Assembly: GCF_026012395.1 (NCBI RefSeq)
Contig: NZ_BRZA01000002.1
Span: 124,001-188,000, forward strand
From: Lysinibacillus piscis
GTDB taxonomy: Bacteria; Bacillota; Bacilli; Bacillales_A; Planococcaceae
Length of the DNA: 64,000 nucleotides
Reading direction: 5' to 3'
Shown here: piece by piece, positions 1-8,784 of the stretch
Layout: every line of letters begins with the position of its first letter
How positions within the stretch are numbered: the stretch's first letter is position 1
Position numbers and translations under genes: made by a program
Notes under the pieces: generated by a model
Seen by the model: the letters and a program-made list of their open reading frames with translations, nothing else
Databases searched by the model: none
Told to the model about the DNA's origin: nothing

Positions 1-1
1 T

Positions 2-1345
2 GCACATACGGAGCTTGTATGCAGCGTGCTACAGCGCATAGCGGATGGAGAGCACCTCTCTGTATTAATTGAAATGCCACCACGTCACGGCAAATCTATG
101 ACGGTGACAGAATCATTCCCTAGCTATTACCTAGGACGTAATCCAAATAAGCGTATTATCACTGCTGCCTATAGTGATGGCCTAGCCAAGAAATTTGGTC
201 GATTGAATCGCAATAAATTCAATGAGTTTGCTTATGAATTATTTGGTGAACAGCTATCCGTATCGAATGCAGCCGTTAAAGATTGGGGTGTCGAGGGGAA
301 AGCTGGTGGAATGATTGCTACAGGGATTGGTGGCTCTATCACTGGGCATGGTGCGGATTTAATGATTATTGATGATCCAATCAAAAACATGAAAGAAGCG
401 ATGTCCCAAACGATACGTGATGCTGTATGGGATGAATGGGAAGCCACCCTTTCAACCCGTCTACAGGGAGATGCGTGTTCGCTTATTGTTATTATGACGC
501 GCTGGCATGAAGATGACCTCATCGGACGATTGCTTGTCCGTAGTCCACGTAAATGGATAAGGTTGCGCCTGCCAGCGATTGCAGAAGATGAGGACGATTT
601 ATTGAATCGTGCATTAGGAGAGCCGCTATGCCGTGAGCTTGGCTATGACGAAAAATGGGCAACCAATAAAAAAGCAGAAGTTGGCTCACGCACATGGGCG
701 TCATTGTACCAACAAAGACCAGCTCCAGCAGGTGGTAACATCTTCAAGCGTGAATGGATTCGTTATTATGTGCGCACGGAGGAACAAAAACGTCAGTGGG
801 GCTTGAGTGATGATGTGATTGTTCTCCCGACTCATTTTGATAAAGTAGCTCAATCATGGGATTGTACGTTCAAGGATACGTCTACCAGTGATTTTGTAGC
901 GGGTGGTGTGTGGTCACGAAAAGGAGCGCACTATTTCCTGTTAGACGTGGAGCATCGCCGTATGGGGTTTGCAGATACGATGAAAGCAATTCGTGCTATG
1001 GCTGATAAATGGCCACAAGCACGGAGCAAGTACATTGAGGATAAAGCAAACGGTTCAGCCGTCATCGAGATGTTAAAAGATGAAATTAGCGGTATTATAG
1101 CTGTTAATCCTGATGGAGGAAAGGAGGCACGCGCACATGCGGTGTCTCCTTTGTTTGAAGCTGGTAATGTTTATTTGCCACATCCAAATATATGCTCATG
1201 GGTTGAGAATGTAATAGAAGAGCTTGTGTCATTCCCTAATGCTGCACATGACGATTTCGTGGATATGACGACACAGGCACTGAATCAATTGTATACAAAT
1301 AACACGAACCTGCTTGACCGATTCAAACAACAGGCAGGATATTAA
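2..1345 (+). CDS. Phage terminase large subunit (5' partial)
   Basis: ATPase-nuclease motor that packages phage DNA into the prohead. The frame is open to the first bases of the window, so the true start lies upstream; an internal GTG at 26 is the first possible start inside. Counting from that GTG, a Walker A-like MPPRHGKS lies at residues 17-24 and a Walker B-like LMIIDDP near residues 111-117. The C-terminal half has nuclease-like acidic stretches (SWDCTFKD, then an IEDKANG segment, then HDDFVDM). The portal gene follows 15 bases later, the usual phage order. The small terminase subunit would be expected just upstream of the window. Family assignment is firm; whether the protein is complete cannot be seen. 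Confidence 0.93.
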   Translation, partial: AHTELVCSVLQRIADGEHLSVLIEMPPRHGKSMTVTESFPSYYLGRNPNKRIITAAYSDGLAKKFGRLNRNKFNEFAYELFGEQLSVSNAAVKDWGVEGKAGGMIATGIGGSITGHGADLMIIDDPIKNMKEAMSQTIRDAVWDEWEATLSTRLQGDACSLIVIMTRWHEDDLIGRLLVRSPRKWIRLRLPAIAEDEDDLLNRALGEPLCRELGYDEKWATNKKAEVGSRTWASLYQQRPAPAGGNIFKREWIRYYVRTEEQKRQWGLSDDVIVLPTHFDKVAQSWDCTFKDTSTSDFVAGGVWSRKGAHYFLLDVEHRRMGFADTMKAIRAMADKWPQARSKYIEDKANGSAVIEMLKDEISGIIAVNPDGGKEARAHAVSPLFEAGNVYLPHPNICSWVENVIEELVSFPNAAHDDFVDMTTQALNQLYTNNTNLLDRFKQQAGY

Positions 1346-1360
1346 GGTAGGTGATAAAGA

Positions 1361-2701
1361 GTGAGTGTGCTTGAACAGGCTAGACAGTACAAAGAGGATT
1401 TTATGCAAGGGAATGGTAAAGCAGGTCCAAAGGATAATCTGACTCGACAAGTGCCAGGTATGCGTCGTAAGCTGACACATGTTGAAATATCAGCCTTGTA
1501 TGCAGATAATCCCATTGTGCAAAACCTTGTAGATATTCCAGCCGAGGATATGACCAGACACTGGTTTACACTTCGAATGAAAGATGACCAACTTGCACGG
1601 GACATTATGGGGCGATTGGCGGACCTTAAAGCGAAAGATGCCTTTAAACAAATGCGTATGTATGAGCGTATGCGTGGTGATGGCTTTATTTCGTTAGGAG
1701 TAACACAGCGGAATAAATTTGATTTACAGGATCCGTTGAAGCTAGACAATTTACTTTCAGTGGATTATCTACACCCATTTTCATCAATGAAGGTCAGTGA
1801 ATTGTTAATCAATAATGATGTTTTCAGTAGCGATTATGGTAAATTAGAGAATTTACGCATTAGCCGTGCCTCACGCAGTGGTATACAAACATTGGCGACG
1901 GAATCGCTCGTGCATTATTCAAGGGTGTTACATGACCAGACGAGACGTTTAGAGGATGAAGAGCAAGGCATATCGCTGTTAGAATCGTTATATGATGCTA
2001 TTACAGTGCTCGATACGTCCTTATGGTCTGTCGGTCAGATATTGCATGATTTCACGTTTAAAGTCTATCAATCGAAAGATGTGGAAAATCTAACGAAAGA
2101 GGAAAAGCGTGAACTCAGTATGATTATGGATTTCATGTTTCGTACAGAGGCATTAGCAATCATTGGTGCTGAGGAGACTTTAACCAAACAGACAACACCT
2201 GTATCCGGTATTAAAGATTTACTCGATTTCGTGTGGGATTATATCGCTTCTGCTGCACGAATGCCAAAATCGGTTATCAAAGGACAAGAAGCGGGTACAC
2301 TGGCAGGAGCACAGTACGATGTGATGAATTACTATGCACGCATTATTTCTGCGCAGGAAAATGAGCTAAAGCCATTACTTGAGTACCTCATCCGTATGCT
2401 ATTATGGGCTGAAAAGGAACCAGGAGGGCGCATTGATCCAGATACAATTGAATGGGAAATCAAATTCAATCCATTGTGGTCAGTTGATTCAAAGACAGAT
2501 GCTGAAATTCGGAAAATCGTGGCTGAAACTGACCAAATTTATTTATCGAATGGTGTTATCGGCGTCGATGAAGTTCGGGAGGCACGTTTTGGACAGTTTG
2601 GTGTATCGAATGATTTTAAATTTAGTGGTGATGATGCACATTGGCAAGGGGTAGCGAATGAGGTATACCGTGCATGGAAGGAAAACCGTACACATGGCTA
2701 G
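1361..2701 (+). CDS. Phage portal protein (DUF1073-like)
   Basis: Forms the dodecameric portal at the capsid vertex through which DNA passes. The 446-residue product resembles the DUF1073-type portals: an N-terminal stretch with LYADNPIVQNLVDIPAEDM, a central region with a G-F-I-S-L-G-V strand, and a conserved DYIASAARMPKSVIKGQEAG segment around residue 290-310. GTG start at 1361 has an AGGTAGGTG-like ribosome site just upstream. It lies between terminase and a MuF-type minor head protein, exactly where a portal is expected, and its end overlaps the next gene. Confidence 0.88.
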   Translation: MSVLEQARQYKEDFMQGNGKAGPKDNLTRQVPGMRRKLTHVEISALYADNPIVQNLVDIPAEDMTRHWFTLRMKDDQLARDIMGRLADLKAKDAFKQMRMYERMRGDGFISLGVTQRNKFDLQDPLKLDNLLSVDYLHPFSSMKVSELLINNDVFSSDYGKLENLRISRASRSGIQTLATESLVHYSRVLHDQTRRLEDEEQGISLLESLYDAITVLDTSLWSVGQILHDFTFKVYQSKDVENLTKEEKRELSMIMDFMFRTEALAIIGAEETLTKQTTPVSGIKDLLDFVWDYIASAARMPKSVIKGQEAGTLAGAQYDVMNYYARIISAQENELKPLLEYLIRMLLWAEKEPGGRIDPDTIEWEIKFNPLWSVDSKTDAEIRKIVAETDQIYLSNGVIGVDEVREARFGQFGVSNDFKFSGDDAHWQGVANEVYRAWKENRTHG

Positions 2702-4037
2702 TAAGCATGTTCCGCCTACTCGTTTTCCTGATGTTGTCACGGCATCCTATTATCGTTCCATCGATAAACTTGTCCAAGAGGCAGGCAAAGCTACATTAGC
2801 TATCTATGATACACATTTAAAAGAATACATTGACAGTTACCGCGCGGATAGTAGCGGTTTTTTTGTTGCAGATAGTTTGAAACAGGTACTCAATCAACTG
2901 TCAAAAGCATTGGAAAAAATTTTTTCACAACAGAAGGTCATTAAAACAGCCGACCGATTCATGAAAAATCTTAATCAAACCAATAAAACTAACATGGAAC
3001 AACAGGGCAGTGTCAAAGGAATGAATCTAGTGGAATCTGACCCTTGGCTTGACCCATTTATGAAAGAGCATGTTGAGAAAAATGTTGGCTATCTCCTCAA
3101 TCTCCGTGATGATTATACGCAAAAAGTGGAAGAAATCGTATTGGATGGCTTGAATAGTAGCGGTAGGCATCAACAGATACGCGAGCAACTTGAGGAACAA
3201 ATCAGCATGTCTAGACGAAGGGCTGAATTTATTGCTGTGGATCAAACAGGCAGCCTTTTTGGACAAATGACTGCACGAAGGCATCAAAATATGGGTGTTA
3301 ATCACTTCAAGTGGCGCACGTCTAAGGATGAACGAGTGCGTGATTCCCATAGAGTGCTTGAGGATAAGATTTTTTCATACGATGAGCCACCTGCCGTTGG
3401 ACTACCAGGTATGGATTTTCGTTGTCGCTGTATTGCCATTCCTATTTTCGATGATGAGGAAGAAGCGGAAATTACTGAACCAAACTTCTTACGTGTGAAT
3501 GCTAGTGAAGAGGATTTCCCAGACGATTATCAAGCGATTCAGCAAGAATTAGAGCGGATTCCTGAAAACCATCGTCAGATATTAGAAGATACGGTGTCTT
3601 ATATTACAATTGTGGATGAAGGCTATTCAAGATATGACCGAGCTGCAGGTGTATTATATATCCTTGAGGGTATGGAGGAAGGGGAATTAATCCATGAATT
3701 AGGTCATGCATTAGAAACAAAATTAGATTTCCGTAATAATCAAGAATACCAATCCATAGTAAGAAATGCTGTAAAAGATAAATCATTTTCAGACATTTAT
3801 TACGATATGGATACATTCACAATGCCTGTTTATTTGATTCAATCAGACCATTTCGTTAGCAAGTATCAAGGTCGATTATATGATAGCGCAGGATTTTTAG
3901 ATGATCATGGTGAATTCAATATAGGAGCAATGGGAGAATACTTTGCGGAAGCATATAGGGTTTTCATTAACAATCCAAAGCTATTGCAAGAAAAAGATAT
4001 AGCACTATACAACTTTATAAAGGAGCTGGAATTGTGA
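2694..4037 (+). CDS. MuF-type minor head protein fused to a zincin metallopeptidase domain
   Basis: N-terminal half is a phage head-morphogenesis (SPP1 gp7 / Mu F) protein, normally a few copies per capsid and injectable with DNA. Its signature is the AEFIAVDQTGSLFGQM stretch followed by SHRVLEDKIF and a DFRCRC motif near residue 241-246. After it comes an unrelated C-terminal region of about 190 residues carrying HELGH (about residues 334-338) and, about 80 residues later, EYFAEAY (about 415-421). This is the HExxH plus downstream Glu layout of anthrax-lethal-factor-like zincins. ATG 2694 (MASKHVPP) has GGAAGGA 11 bases upstream and overlaps the portal stop by 8 bases; an earlier ATG at 2658 is an alternative. 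The fusion matches the published idea of MuF polymorphic toxins in temperate phages. A protease role in head maturation is the competing explanation. Confidence 0.85.
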   Translation: MASKHVPPTRFPDVVTASYYRSIDKLVQEAGKATLAIYDTHLKEYIDSYRADSSGFFVADSLKQVLNQLSKALEKIFSQQKVIKTADRFMKNLNQTNKTNMEQQGSVKGMNLVESDPWLDPFMKEHVEKNVGYLLNLRDDYTQKVEEIVLDGLNSSGRHQQIREQLEEQISMSRRRAEFIAVDQTGSLFGQMTARRHQNMGVNHFKWRTSKDERVRDSHRVLEDKIFSYDEPPAVGLPGMDFRCRCIAIPIFDDEEEAEITEPNFLRVNASEEDFPDDYQAIQQELERIPENHRQILEDTVSYITIVDEGYSRYDRAAGVLYILEGMEEGELIHELGHALETKLDFRNNQEYQSIVRNAVKDKSFSDIYYDMDTFTMPVYLIQSDHFVSKYQGRLYDSAGFLDDHGEFNIGAMGEYFAEAYRVFINNPKLLQEKDIALYNFIKELEL

Positions 4038-4225
4038 GTGTAAGAGAGGAATTTTTCAATACATTTGAACAGGGGAAGGTTCTTGAATTGTATAAGCAAT
4101 TAACACCAGATGAGAGAGATGAACAGGCTACGAATCATTTTAATAAAGTGGTCGGTCAAGCTCACCCTAGAGACAATCACAACCCATATTCACTTAAAAG
4201 AACACACGGAAAGCAAAAATCTTAA
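4034..4225 (+). CDS. Small protein translationally coupled to the MuF-zincin gene
   Basis: A 63-residue, charged, soluble protein that I do not recognise. Its GTG start overlaps the upstream stop as GTGA, so translation is probably coupled. It has no membrane segment, no signal peptide and a basic, His/Asn-rich tail. Position right after a toxin-like metallopeptidase domain makes an immunity or accessory role conceivable, but there is no sequence evidence for that. A simple phage-specific structural or assembly factor is equally possible. Confidence 0.6.
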   Translation: MSVREEFFNTFEQGKVLELYKQLTPDERDEQATNHFNKVVGQAHPRDNHNPYSLKRTHGKQKS

Positions 4226-4260
4226 GCACCTAAGCTTGGTTCGGCATTTTTATTTTGGTC

Positions 4261-4284
4261 AAAATCTCAAACGTTTGGGATTTT
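4261..4284. other. Near-perfect inverted repeat before the protease/scaffold gene
   Basis: AAAATCTCAAA and TTTGGGATTTT are separated only by CG, giving an 11-base-pair dyad with one G-T pair in RNA. It lies 3 bases before the AGGAGGTGA ribosome site of the next gene, in the only sizeable gap (78 bases) of the head operon. It could be an RNA hairpin, processing site or operator. No T tract follows, so a terminator is unlikely. Confidence 0.4.
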
Positions 4285-4303
4285 AGAAAGGAGGTGACAA
4301 CAA

Positions 4304-5410
4304 TTGAAACTACAACGCTATGACCGTAGCTTAATAAAGGATTATGCAGAGACACCAGAAGGGTATTTAACGGTACGTGTGCCGATTACTCGTCCTGGTG
4401 TTTTTCCTTATGCACGACAAGACGGCGCAGTACAGATGGAAGCCAAGTTGCCTGATGAGATTTTCAGCGATGTAACAATCCAATCGGCACGCAGTAAGCC
4501 GATTACAGACGAACATCCGAATGAGCCTGTCACTTTAGATAACTATCAGACCTATGCAAAGGGCATGAGCCATACAGATGTGCAGGTGGAGGATCTCAAG
4601 TTATATGTATCACTTACCATTACAGATAAAGGGCTTATTAACAAGATTCATGAGGGGAAACGTGAAATCAGCATTGGCTTTATGAGTGATGTGGTGGCAG
4701 AAACGGGCACATATAATGGGCAACCCTATGAATATGTGCAACGTAATATTGAAATTAATCATATCGCCATTGTAGATAAAGGACGAGCTGGCCCAGAAGT
4801 AGCGATTCGTTCCGATTCAGACGCATGGCAAATTGATTCGGTAGAAGGAGGAAAAATTAAAATGGTAAAAATTGAGATTGAAGGCGTGGAATATGAAGTG
4901 GATCCAGCAGTAAAGACTTACATTGAAAGTTTAACCGCCTCAACAGGTGAAGAGGACGAAGAAGAGGAAGAGTCAAAAAAGAAAAAAACAGATGCTGTAG
5001 ATGTACTACGGGGGCGTCTAGATGCTTTGAAGATAAAGCTACAAAATACGGAGCGAGCGCTTGCTAACGAAAAAGTAAAGCAGTCGTCAGCAGATGAGCT
5101 TGATAAAAAAGTAGCGGAGCGTGTGCAGCTCATTAGCACAACAAAGCCATTTTTAGGTGATTCATTCGACTTCACAGGCAAAACAGAGCGTGCCATCAAA
5201 GAAGCAGTTATTGCTACAATCAAACAGGATTTTAAAGGCGATGGGAAGTCAGATGACTATATCAACGCCTTTTTTGATGCAACCATTACACAAGTCCATT
5301 CAACTGGCTATTCTTCGACAGGTGCTAACTCTGTTATCACTGGTGATGCTGCAAATGCTGATAAAGACGTACAAAAATTAAAAAATCAACGCTTAAATAT
5401 GCGTAAATAA
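4304..5410 (+). CDS. DUF2213-type prohead protease with scaffold-like C-terminus
   Basis: Likely capsid maturation protease joined to a scaffolding region. Residues 1 to about 175 match the DUF2213 pattern (RPGVFPYA, KPITDEHPNEPVTLDN, EGKREISIGFM, INHIAIVDKGRAGP), a family found between portal/minor head and capsid genes. After an internal methionine at about residue 187 comes a highly charged segment with runs of Glu and Lys, then a helical region typical of scaffolds. TTG start at 4304 is set by the strong AAGGAGGTGA site. An internal start near 4862, preceded by GGAGGAAAAATTAAA, could give a separate scaffold protein, as in other phages. Catalytic residues were not assigned. Confidence 0.82.
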   Translation: MKLQRYDRSLIKDYAETPEGYLTVRVPITRPGVFPYARQDGAVQMEAKLPDEIFSDVTIQSARSKPITDEHPNEPVTLDNYQTYAKGMSHTDVQVEDLKLYVSLTITDKGLINKIHEGKREISIGFMSDVVAETGTYNGQPYEYVQRNIEINHIAIVDKGRAGPEVAIRSDSDAWQIDSVEGGKIKMVKIEIEGVEYEVDPAVKTYIESLTASTGEEDEEEEESKKKKTDAVDVLRGRLDALKIKLQNTERALANEKVKQSSADELDKKVAERVQLISTTKPFLGDSFDFTGKTERAIKEAVIATIKQDFKGDGKSDDYINAFFDATITQVHSTGYSSTGANSVITGDAANADKDVQKLKNQRLNMRK

Positions 5411-5422
5411 GGAGGAACTGAC

Positions 5423-5869
5423 ATGCCTATTACAAACTATCCCGATTATATGCAGCCAGCAAGCAAAGCGGGGCAACTATCTAGCTATCAAGATTACACA
5501 GCGGACACATACGCAGTGGAGGCGGTAGTGCCATTTGGTGCAGCCGTACAATTAAATGCTACAGGTACAGCGATTAAACCAATCGCCACAGGTGGCACAG
5601 TCATTGGTATCGCATTAGCTCAAACTATTCATGATTGGGTAGAAAAGACAGATAATCAAAACTATCCATTTGGGGAAGCGGCGACGATTGTTAAACGTGG
5701 TCGTATTTTTGTAGTTGCTGGTGGTGACGTAATCAACGGTCAAGCGGTAAAAGTAGACCCTGCTACTCAAAAGTTTACTGTAGATGGGGCAATTGCTATC
5801 AACGGGGCTGTATTCAAAGCAAACGCCTTAGCTAATCAATTAGTAGAAATCGAAATTAACTTACCTTAG
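5423..5869 (+). CDS. Capsid cement / head decoration protein
   Basis: A 148-residue, Ala/Gly/Val-rich beta-type protein (PFGAAVQLNATGTAIKPIATGGTVIGIALA) resembling structural cement proteins of the DUF2190/gp24 type that sit on the capsid surface and stabilise it. AAGGAGG precedes the ATG by about 7 bases. It is placed directly before the major capsid gene, the usual position. The family call rests on composition, size and context rather than on a catalytic motif. Confidence 0.72.
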   Translation: MPITNYPDYMQPASKAGQLSSYQDYTADTYAVEAVVPFGAAVQLNATGTAIKPIATGGTVIGIALAQTIHDWVEKTDNQNYPFGEAATIVKRGRIFVVAGGDVINGQAVKVDPATQKFTVDGAIAINGAVFKANALANQLVEIEINLP

Positions 5870-5882
5870 GAGGAATCTTTAT

Positions 5883-6791
5883 ATGACAATGCAAACATAT
5901 CGTGCGGATGCTGTTATCCGTCCACAAGACTTAAACGCAATTGACAAGCGTGTGTATGAACCACATACATCTGAATTAAAAGCCCGTTCCATTTTTGCTT
6001 TAAAAACGGATATTCCAGCAGGAGCGAAAACATACAGCTATGACGTTTTAACACGCTCAGGCGCAGCCAAAATTTTGGCTCCAGGTGCAACAGATGTACC
6101 TTTAGTCGATGCCGATTTAAAAGAAGAAACTATCAAAATTTACTCTATTGCTGCCGCATTTAATATTTCTGTGCAGGAAGTGCGTGAGGCGCAAATGGCT
6201 GGCCGTGCTATCGATGTTACTAAGGCTGATACCGTAAGAAAGGCCATTGCTGAGAAGGAAAATCAAATTGCTTTTTCAGGCGATAAAACGCATGGCATTA
6301 AAGGGTTAACCGATGCAGTAGGTATTCAGGTATATGCAGTACCGCAAAATGGGGCAGGTACATCTACGAAATGGGCTGACAAAACGGGCGAGGAGATTAT
6401 TGATGATATTATCGAAGCAAAATCGAAAGTCGATTTATTAAATGGTCATGAAGCTGATACATTACTATTGACACCTGATGCAAAGAAGCAGCTTCAAAAG
6501 AAAGTATTCAATGAATTTACAAAGCAAACGGCGTTACAATATATTCAATCAGAAGGTTTATTCCAACGCATTGAAACAATTAATGATTTTAAAGGCAAAG
6601 GATTAGCTGGAACAGATTGCTTTGTAGTACTAGATTCTTCACCTGATGTCGTGGAGCTTGGCATTCCATTAGACGTGATGCGACACCCAGAGGAATACGC
6701 CTTCCCGAATACAAAAGTGCCATTTGAAGAACGCACAACAGGTTTAATTATTCGTTATCCAATGGCTATTTGCCGTGTTGATGGAATTTAA
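5883..6791 (+). CDS. Major capsid protein (encapsulin-like / DUF2184-like)
   Basis: HK97-fold shell protein of 302 residues. It has the layout of this capsid family: an N-arm (RPQDLNAIDKRVYEPHTSEL), a strand pair with GAKTYSYDVLTRSGAAKIL, a spine-helix-like stretch with AFNISVQEVREAQMAGRAID, and a C-terminal P-domain ending in EERTTGLIIRYPMAICRVDG. The AGGAGGAAT ribosome site lies 7 bases before ATG 5883. No long N-terminal delta domain is present, in line with scaffolding supplied by the upstream gene. Confidence 0.87.
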   Translation: MTMQTYRADAVIRPQDLNAIDKRVYEPHTSELKARSIFALKTDIPAGAKTYSYDVLTRSGAAKILAPGATDVPLVDADLKEETIKIYSIAAAFNISVQEVREAQMAGRAIDVTKADTVRKAIAEKENQIAFSGDKTHGIKGLTDAVGIQVYAVPQNGAGTSTKWADKTGEEIIDDIIEAKSKVDLLNGHEADTLLLTPDAKKQLQKKVFNEFTKQTALQYIQSEGLFQRIETINDFKGKGLAGTDCFVVLDSSPDVVELGIPLDVMRHPEEYAFPNTKVPFEERTTGLIIRYPMAICRVDGI

Positions 6792-6807
6792 GAAGGAGGA
6801 TTAAGTG

Positions 6808-7119
6808 ATGCTAGTACAAAATAAAGGAAATTATTCATATGAAGCGAATGGTCTAACACTCGTTCCTGGTACTAATAAAGTGAATGACAAGGAGTTCGAG
6901 AAGTTTCTTTCGCATCCCTTAATGGCTCATTTAGATAAACAAGGTGAATTCGTTTATGAAGGAGAACAGAGCAAGTCCTCTGCCAAAGAATTGATTGCCA
7001 TGATTGAGGATGCCTATGATGTAGATATGCTAGAGGCTTTGAAAGCTGAAGAGAGCCGTACAACCGTCCTTGATGCCATTGATAAGCGTATTGAAGAATT
7101 GAAGAATCCTGAAAAGTAG
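6808..7119 (+). CDS. Small phage head protein with LEM/HeH-like C-terminus
   Basis: A 103-residue protein that follows the capsid gene. The first half (EANGLTLVPGTNKVNDKEFEKFLSHP) resembles small phage accessory proteins. The last 40 residues (SSAKELIAMIEDAY, then TTVLDAIDKRIEELK) look like a helix-extension-helix fold. ATG 6808 is preferred over the adjacent GTG 6805 because it gives a better distance to AAGGAGGA. Function is not established; head-tail connection or DNA binding are guesses. Confidence 0.6.
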   Translation: MLVQNKGNYSYEANGLTLVPGTNKVNDKEFEKFLSHPLMAHLDKQGEFVYEGEQSKSSAKELIAMIEDAYDVDMLEALKAEESRTTVLDAIDKRIEELKNPEK

Positions 7120-7129
7120 GAGGGCTCCT

Positions 7130-7492
7130 ATGCTATTAACAACAATTGAGCGTATACGCCTATTAGATAGTGGATTTGATGCTGTCTCAGATGCACGACT
7201 AGAAATGTGTATTGAGGATGCTTCCTTAGAAGTGTCCTCTTTAGAAATTAATGAAGCACACTATGAGCGCCTTACACGCTATTTAGCCGCACATTTAGCC
7301 ATTTTATCAACAGAATTAAAACAAGCTGTAATTCGCGAGAAGGTAGACGTTATCGAACGTCAGTACAGTGACCCAAATAAAAATATCGGGTTGATGGCTT
7401 CTAAATATGGTCAGGAATATCAACGTCTTTTGGATGATTTAGCTGAGCTGGAAAAAGAACCAAAAAAACACTTGAATTTGATGGTGCTCTAA
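7130..7492 (+). CDS. Head-tail connector (DUF4054-like)
   Basis: A 120-residue, mostly helical protein with SDARLEMCIEDASLEV followed by YERLTRYLAAHLAIL, the pattern of adaptor proteins that dock under the portal. GGAGG lies upstream of the ATG. It starts the connector block with three further small genes, all touching or overlapping, as in other myoviruses of Bacillota. Confidence 0.7.
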   Translation: MLLTTIERIRLLDSGFDAVSDARLEMCIEDASLEVSSLEINEAHYERLTRYLAAHLAILSTELKQAVIREKVDVIERQYSDPNKNIGLMASKYGQEYQRLLDDLAELEKEPKKHLNLMVL

Positions 7493-7957
7493 ATGGGTGT
7501 ACGCATTATTAGTAGCCAGAATAATATTCCGCAAGTTATAAGCGAATTAAAAAAGCTCAAAAAATACGAAATTCATGTAGGGATTTTCAGAAGTGATGGT
7601 GCTGAATACGTCATGATTGCAGGTGTTCATGAGTTTGGGATCATCATTCAGAAAGAAAAAGGATCGATTGTCATTCCTGAACGCTCATTTTTACGATCCA
7701 CATTTGACGAAAAGCAAAATGAGTGGTTTAAATTTGTGGAAAAGCAACTAGTGCATGTATTCAATCGCCGTATTGGAGTCAAAACACTGTGCGAAAGACT
7801 TGGTGTAAAGATAGTGGAGGACGTTCAAGAAAAATTGACCAATTTAGATACACTACCAAATGCACTAGCTACAATTGCTAAAAAAGGCTCTAATAACCCA
7901 TTGATAGATTCGGGTGGCTTGTATAGGCGTGTTACGTATAAGGTGGTGAAGCACTAA
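7493..7957 (+). CDS. Neck / head-closure protein (gp10-like)
   Basis: A 154-residue protein with EIHVGIF near the N-terminus, VHEFG, then PERSFLRSTF, the signature order of the small HK97 gp10 / Mu-type neck proteins. It ends with DSGGLYRRVTYKV, also typical. Starts immediately after the previous stop (TAA-ATG) and ends in TAATG with the next gene, so the connector genes are translated in series. Confidence 0.65.
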   Translation: MGVRIISSQNNIPQVISELKKLKKYEIHVGIFRSDGAEYVMIAGVHEFGIIIQKEKGSIVIPERSFLRSTFDEKQNEWFKFVEKQLVHVFNRRIGVKTLCERLGVKIVEDVQEKLTNLDTLPNALATIAKKGSNNPLIDSGGLYRRVTYKVVKH

Positions 7958-8298
7958 TGCCGGAAAAAATGTTGTTTGGTCCAGTTATTCAATCGCAAGG
8001 TATGTCGTTGATTGCACATGTTAAAAGTGCAGGGGCTTATGTGGATGGTGAGTGGGTGGATGGTATAACGAATCCAATTGAGCTTGTAGGTATTGTTTTG
8101 CCACTCACGGAGGATGTGCTTCATTTTTCAGAGAGTGGGACATATACAACTAAAGAGAAGAAGCTTTTGACCACGACACCACTTGAAGAGGGTACACAAT
8201 GCGAGTATAAAGGGGAACTCTATACAATTGAAGCATTTAAGGATTTTGCTGATTATACAGATATTCTTATGTATGTGATGAGGTGGCGTAAGAAATGA
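7957..8298 (+). CDS. Small head-tail joining protein
   Basis: A 113-residue protein of beta character (GIVLPLTEDVLHFSESGTYT, then YKGELYTIEAFKDFADYTD). It resembles minor head-tail joining proteins by size, position and the conserved ending about the current operating 'tool' strand (ADYTDILMYVMRWRKK). Overlaps both neighbours by 1 and 4 bases. Exact family not recognised. Confidence 0.6.
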   Translation: MPEKMLFGPVIQSQGMSLIAHVKSAGAYVDGEWVDGITNPIELVGIVLPLTEDVLHFSESGTYTTKEKKLLTTTPLEEGTQCEYKGELYTIEAFKDFADYTDILMYVMRWRKK

Positions 8299-8780
8299 AT
8301 TTGATGAAATTAATTCGTAATAAAGTAGCCACTGATACGTCTATAACAATTATTCGTGCTGACCAGGCTGGAGAGTTGCCGACACTACCATACAGCACAT
8401 ATAAAATCATTAGTGATAGAAAGGGGCGTGGGCGTGAAAATCTCATTCACACAGACCAACCTAGCGCCTTAAATGAAACACGGTCACAGGAACGCACTGC
8501 TACAATTTCATTCAATGTATATGGAACTTCGCAATCGAACGCTTATGAGGTAGCACAACAGCTACGCAAATGGTTCGAGGGGCGAGGTTCTTTATTTTTG
8601 GACGGATTGGACGTGGCGGTTGCAAGTAGTGCTGATGTACAGAATCGTACAACTTTTTTAGTAGATGCGTATGACGAAAAATGGGGCTTTGACGTCATTA
8701 TCAGATACAACGAAACAGATCAATATGAAATCGACTACTTTGACAAAGTCGAGTACAAAATAACAGTAGAGAGGGAGTGA
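8295..8780 (+). CDS. Tail terminator / neck protein (LIC_12616-like)
   Basis: A 161-residue protein likely to cap the tail tube at the neck. Features are LPYSTYKIISDRKGRG, a TATISFNVYGTSQSNAYEVA strand-helix unit, and a basic-acidic C-terminus (YDEKWGFDVIIRYNETDQYE). Starts in an ATGA overlap with the previous stop. It precedes the sheath gene, where the tail terminator is found in contractile phages. Confidence 0.68.
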   Translation: MNLMKLIRNKVATDTSITIIRADQAGELPTLPYSTYKIISDRKGRGRENLIHTDQPSALNETRSQERTATISFNVYGTSQSNAYEVAQQLRKWFEGRGSLFLDGLDVAVASSADVQNRTTFLVDAYDEKWGFDVIIRYNETDQYEIDYFDKVEYKITVERE

Positions 8781-8784
8781 CAGC

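Noticed and set aside
1342-1749. Minus-strand open frame of 135 codons opposite the portal gene
   Set aside because: Low-complexity shadow of a clear portal frame; no ribosome site or family resemblance.
4918-5223. Minus-strand Ser-rich frame
   Set aside because: Runs of Ser/Phe come from reading the opposite strand of the Glu/Lys-rich scaffold region.
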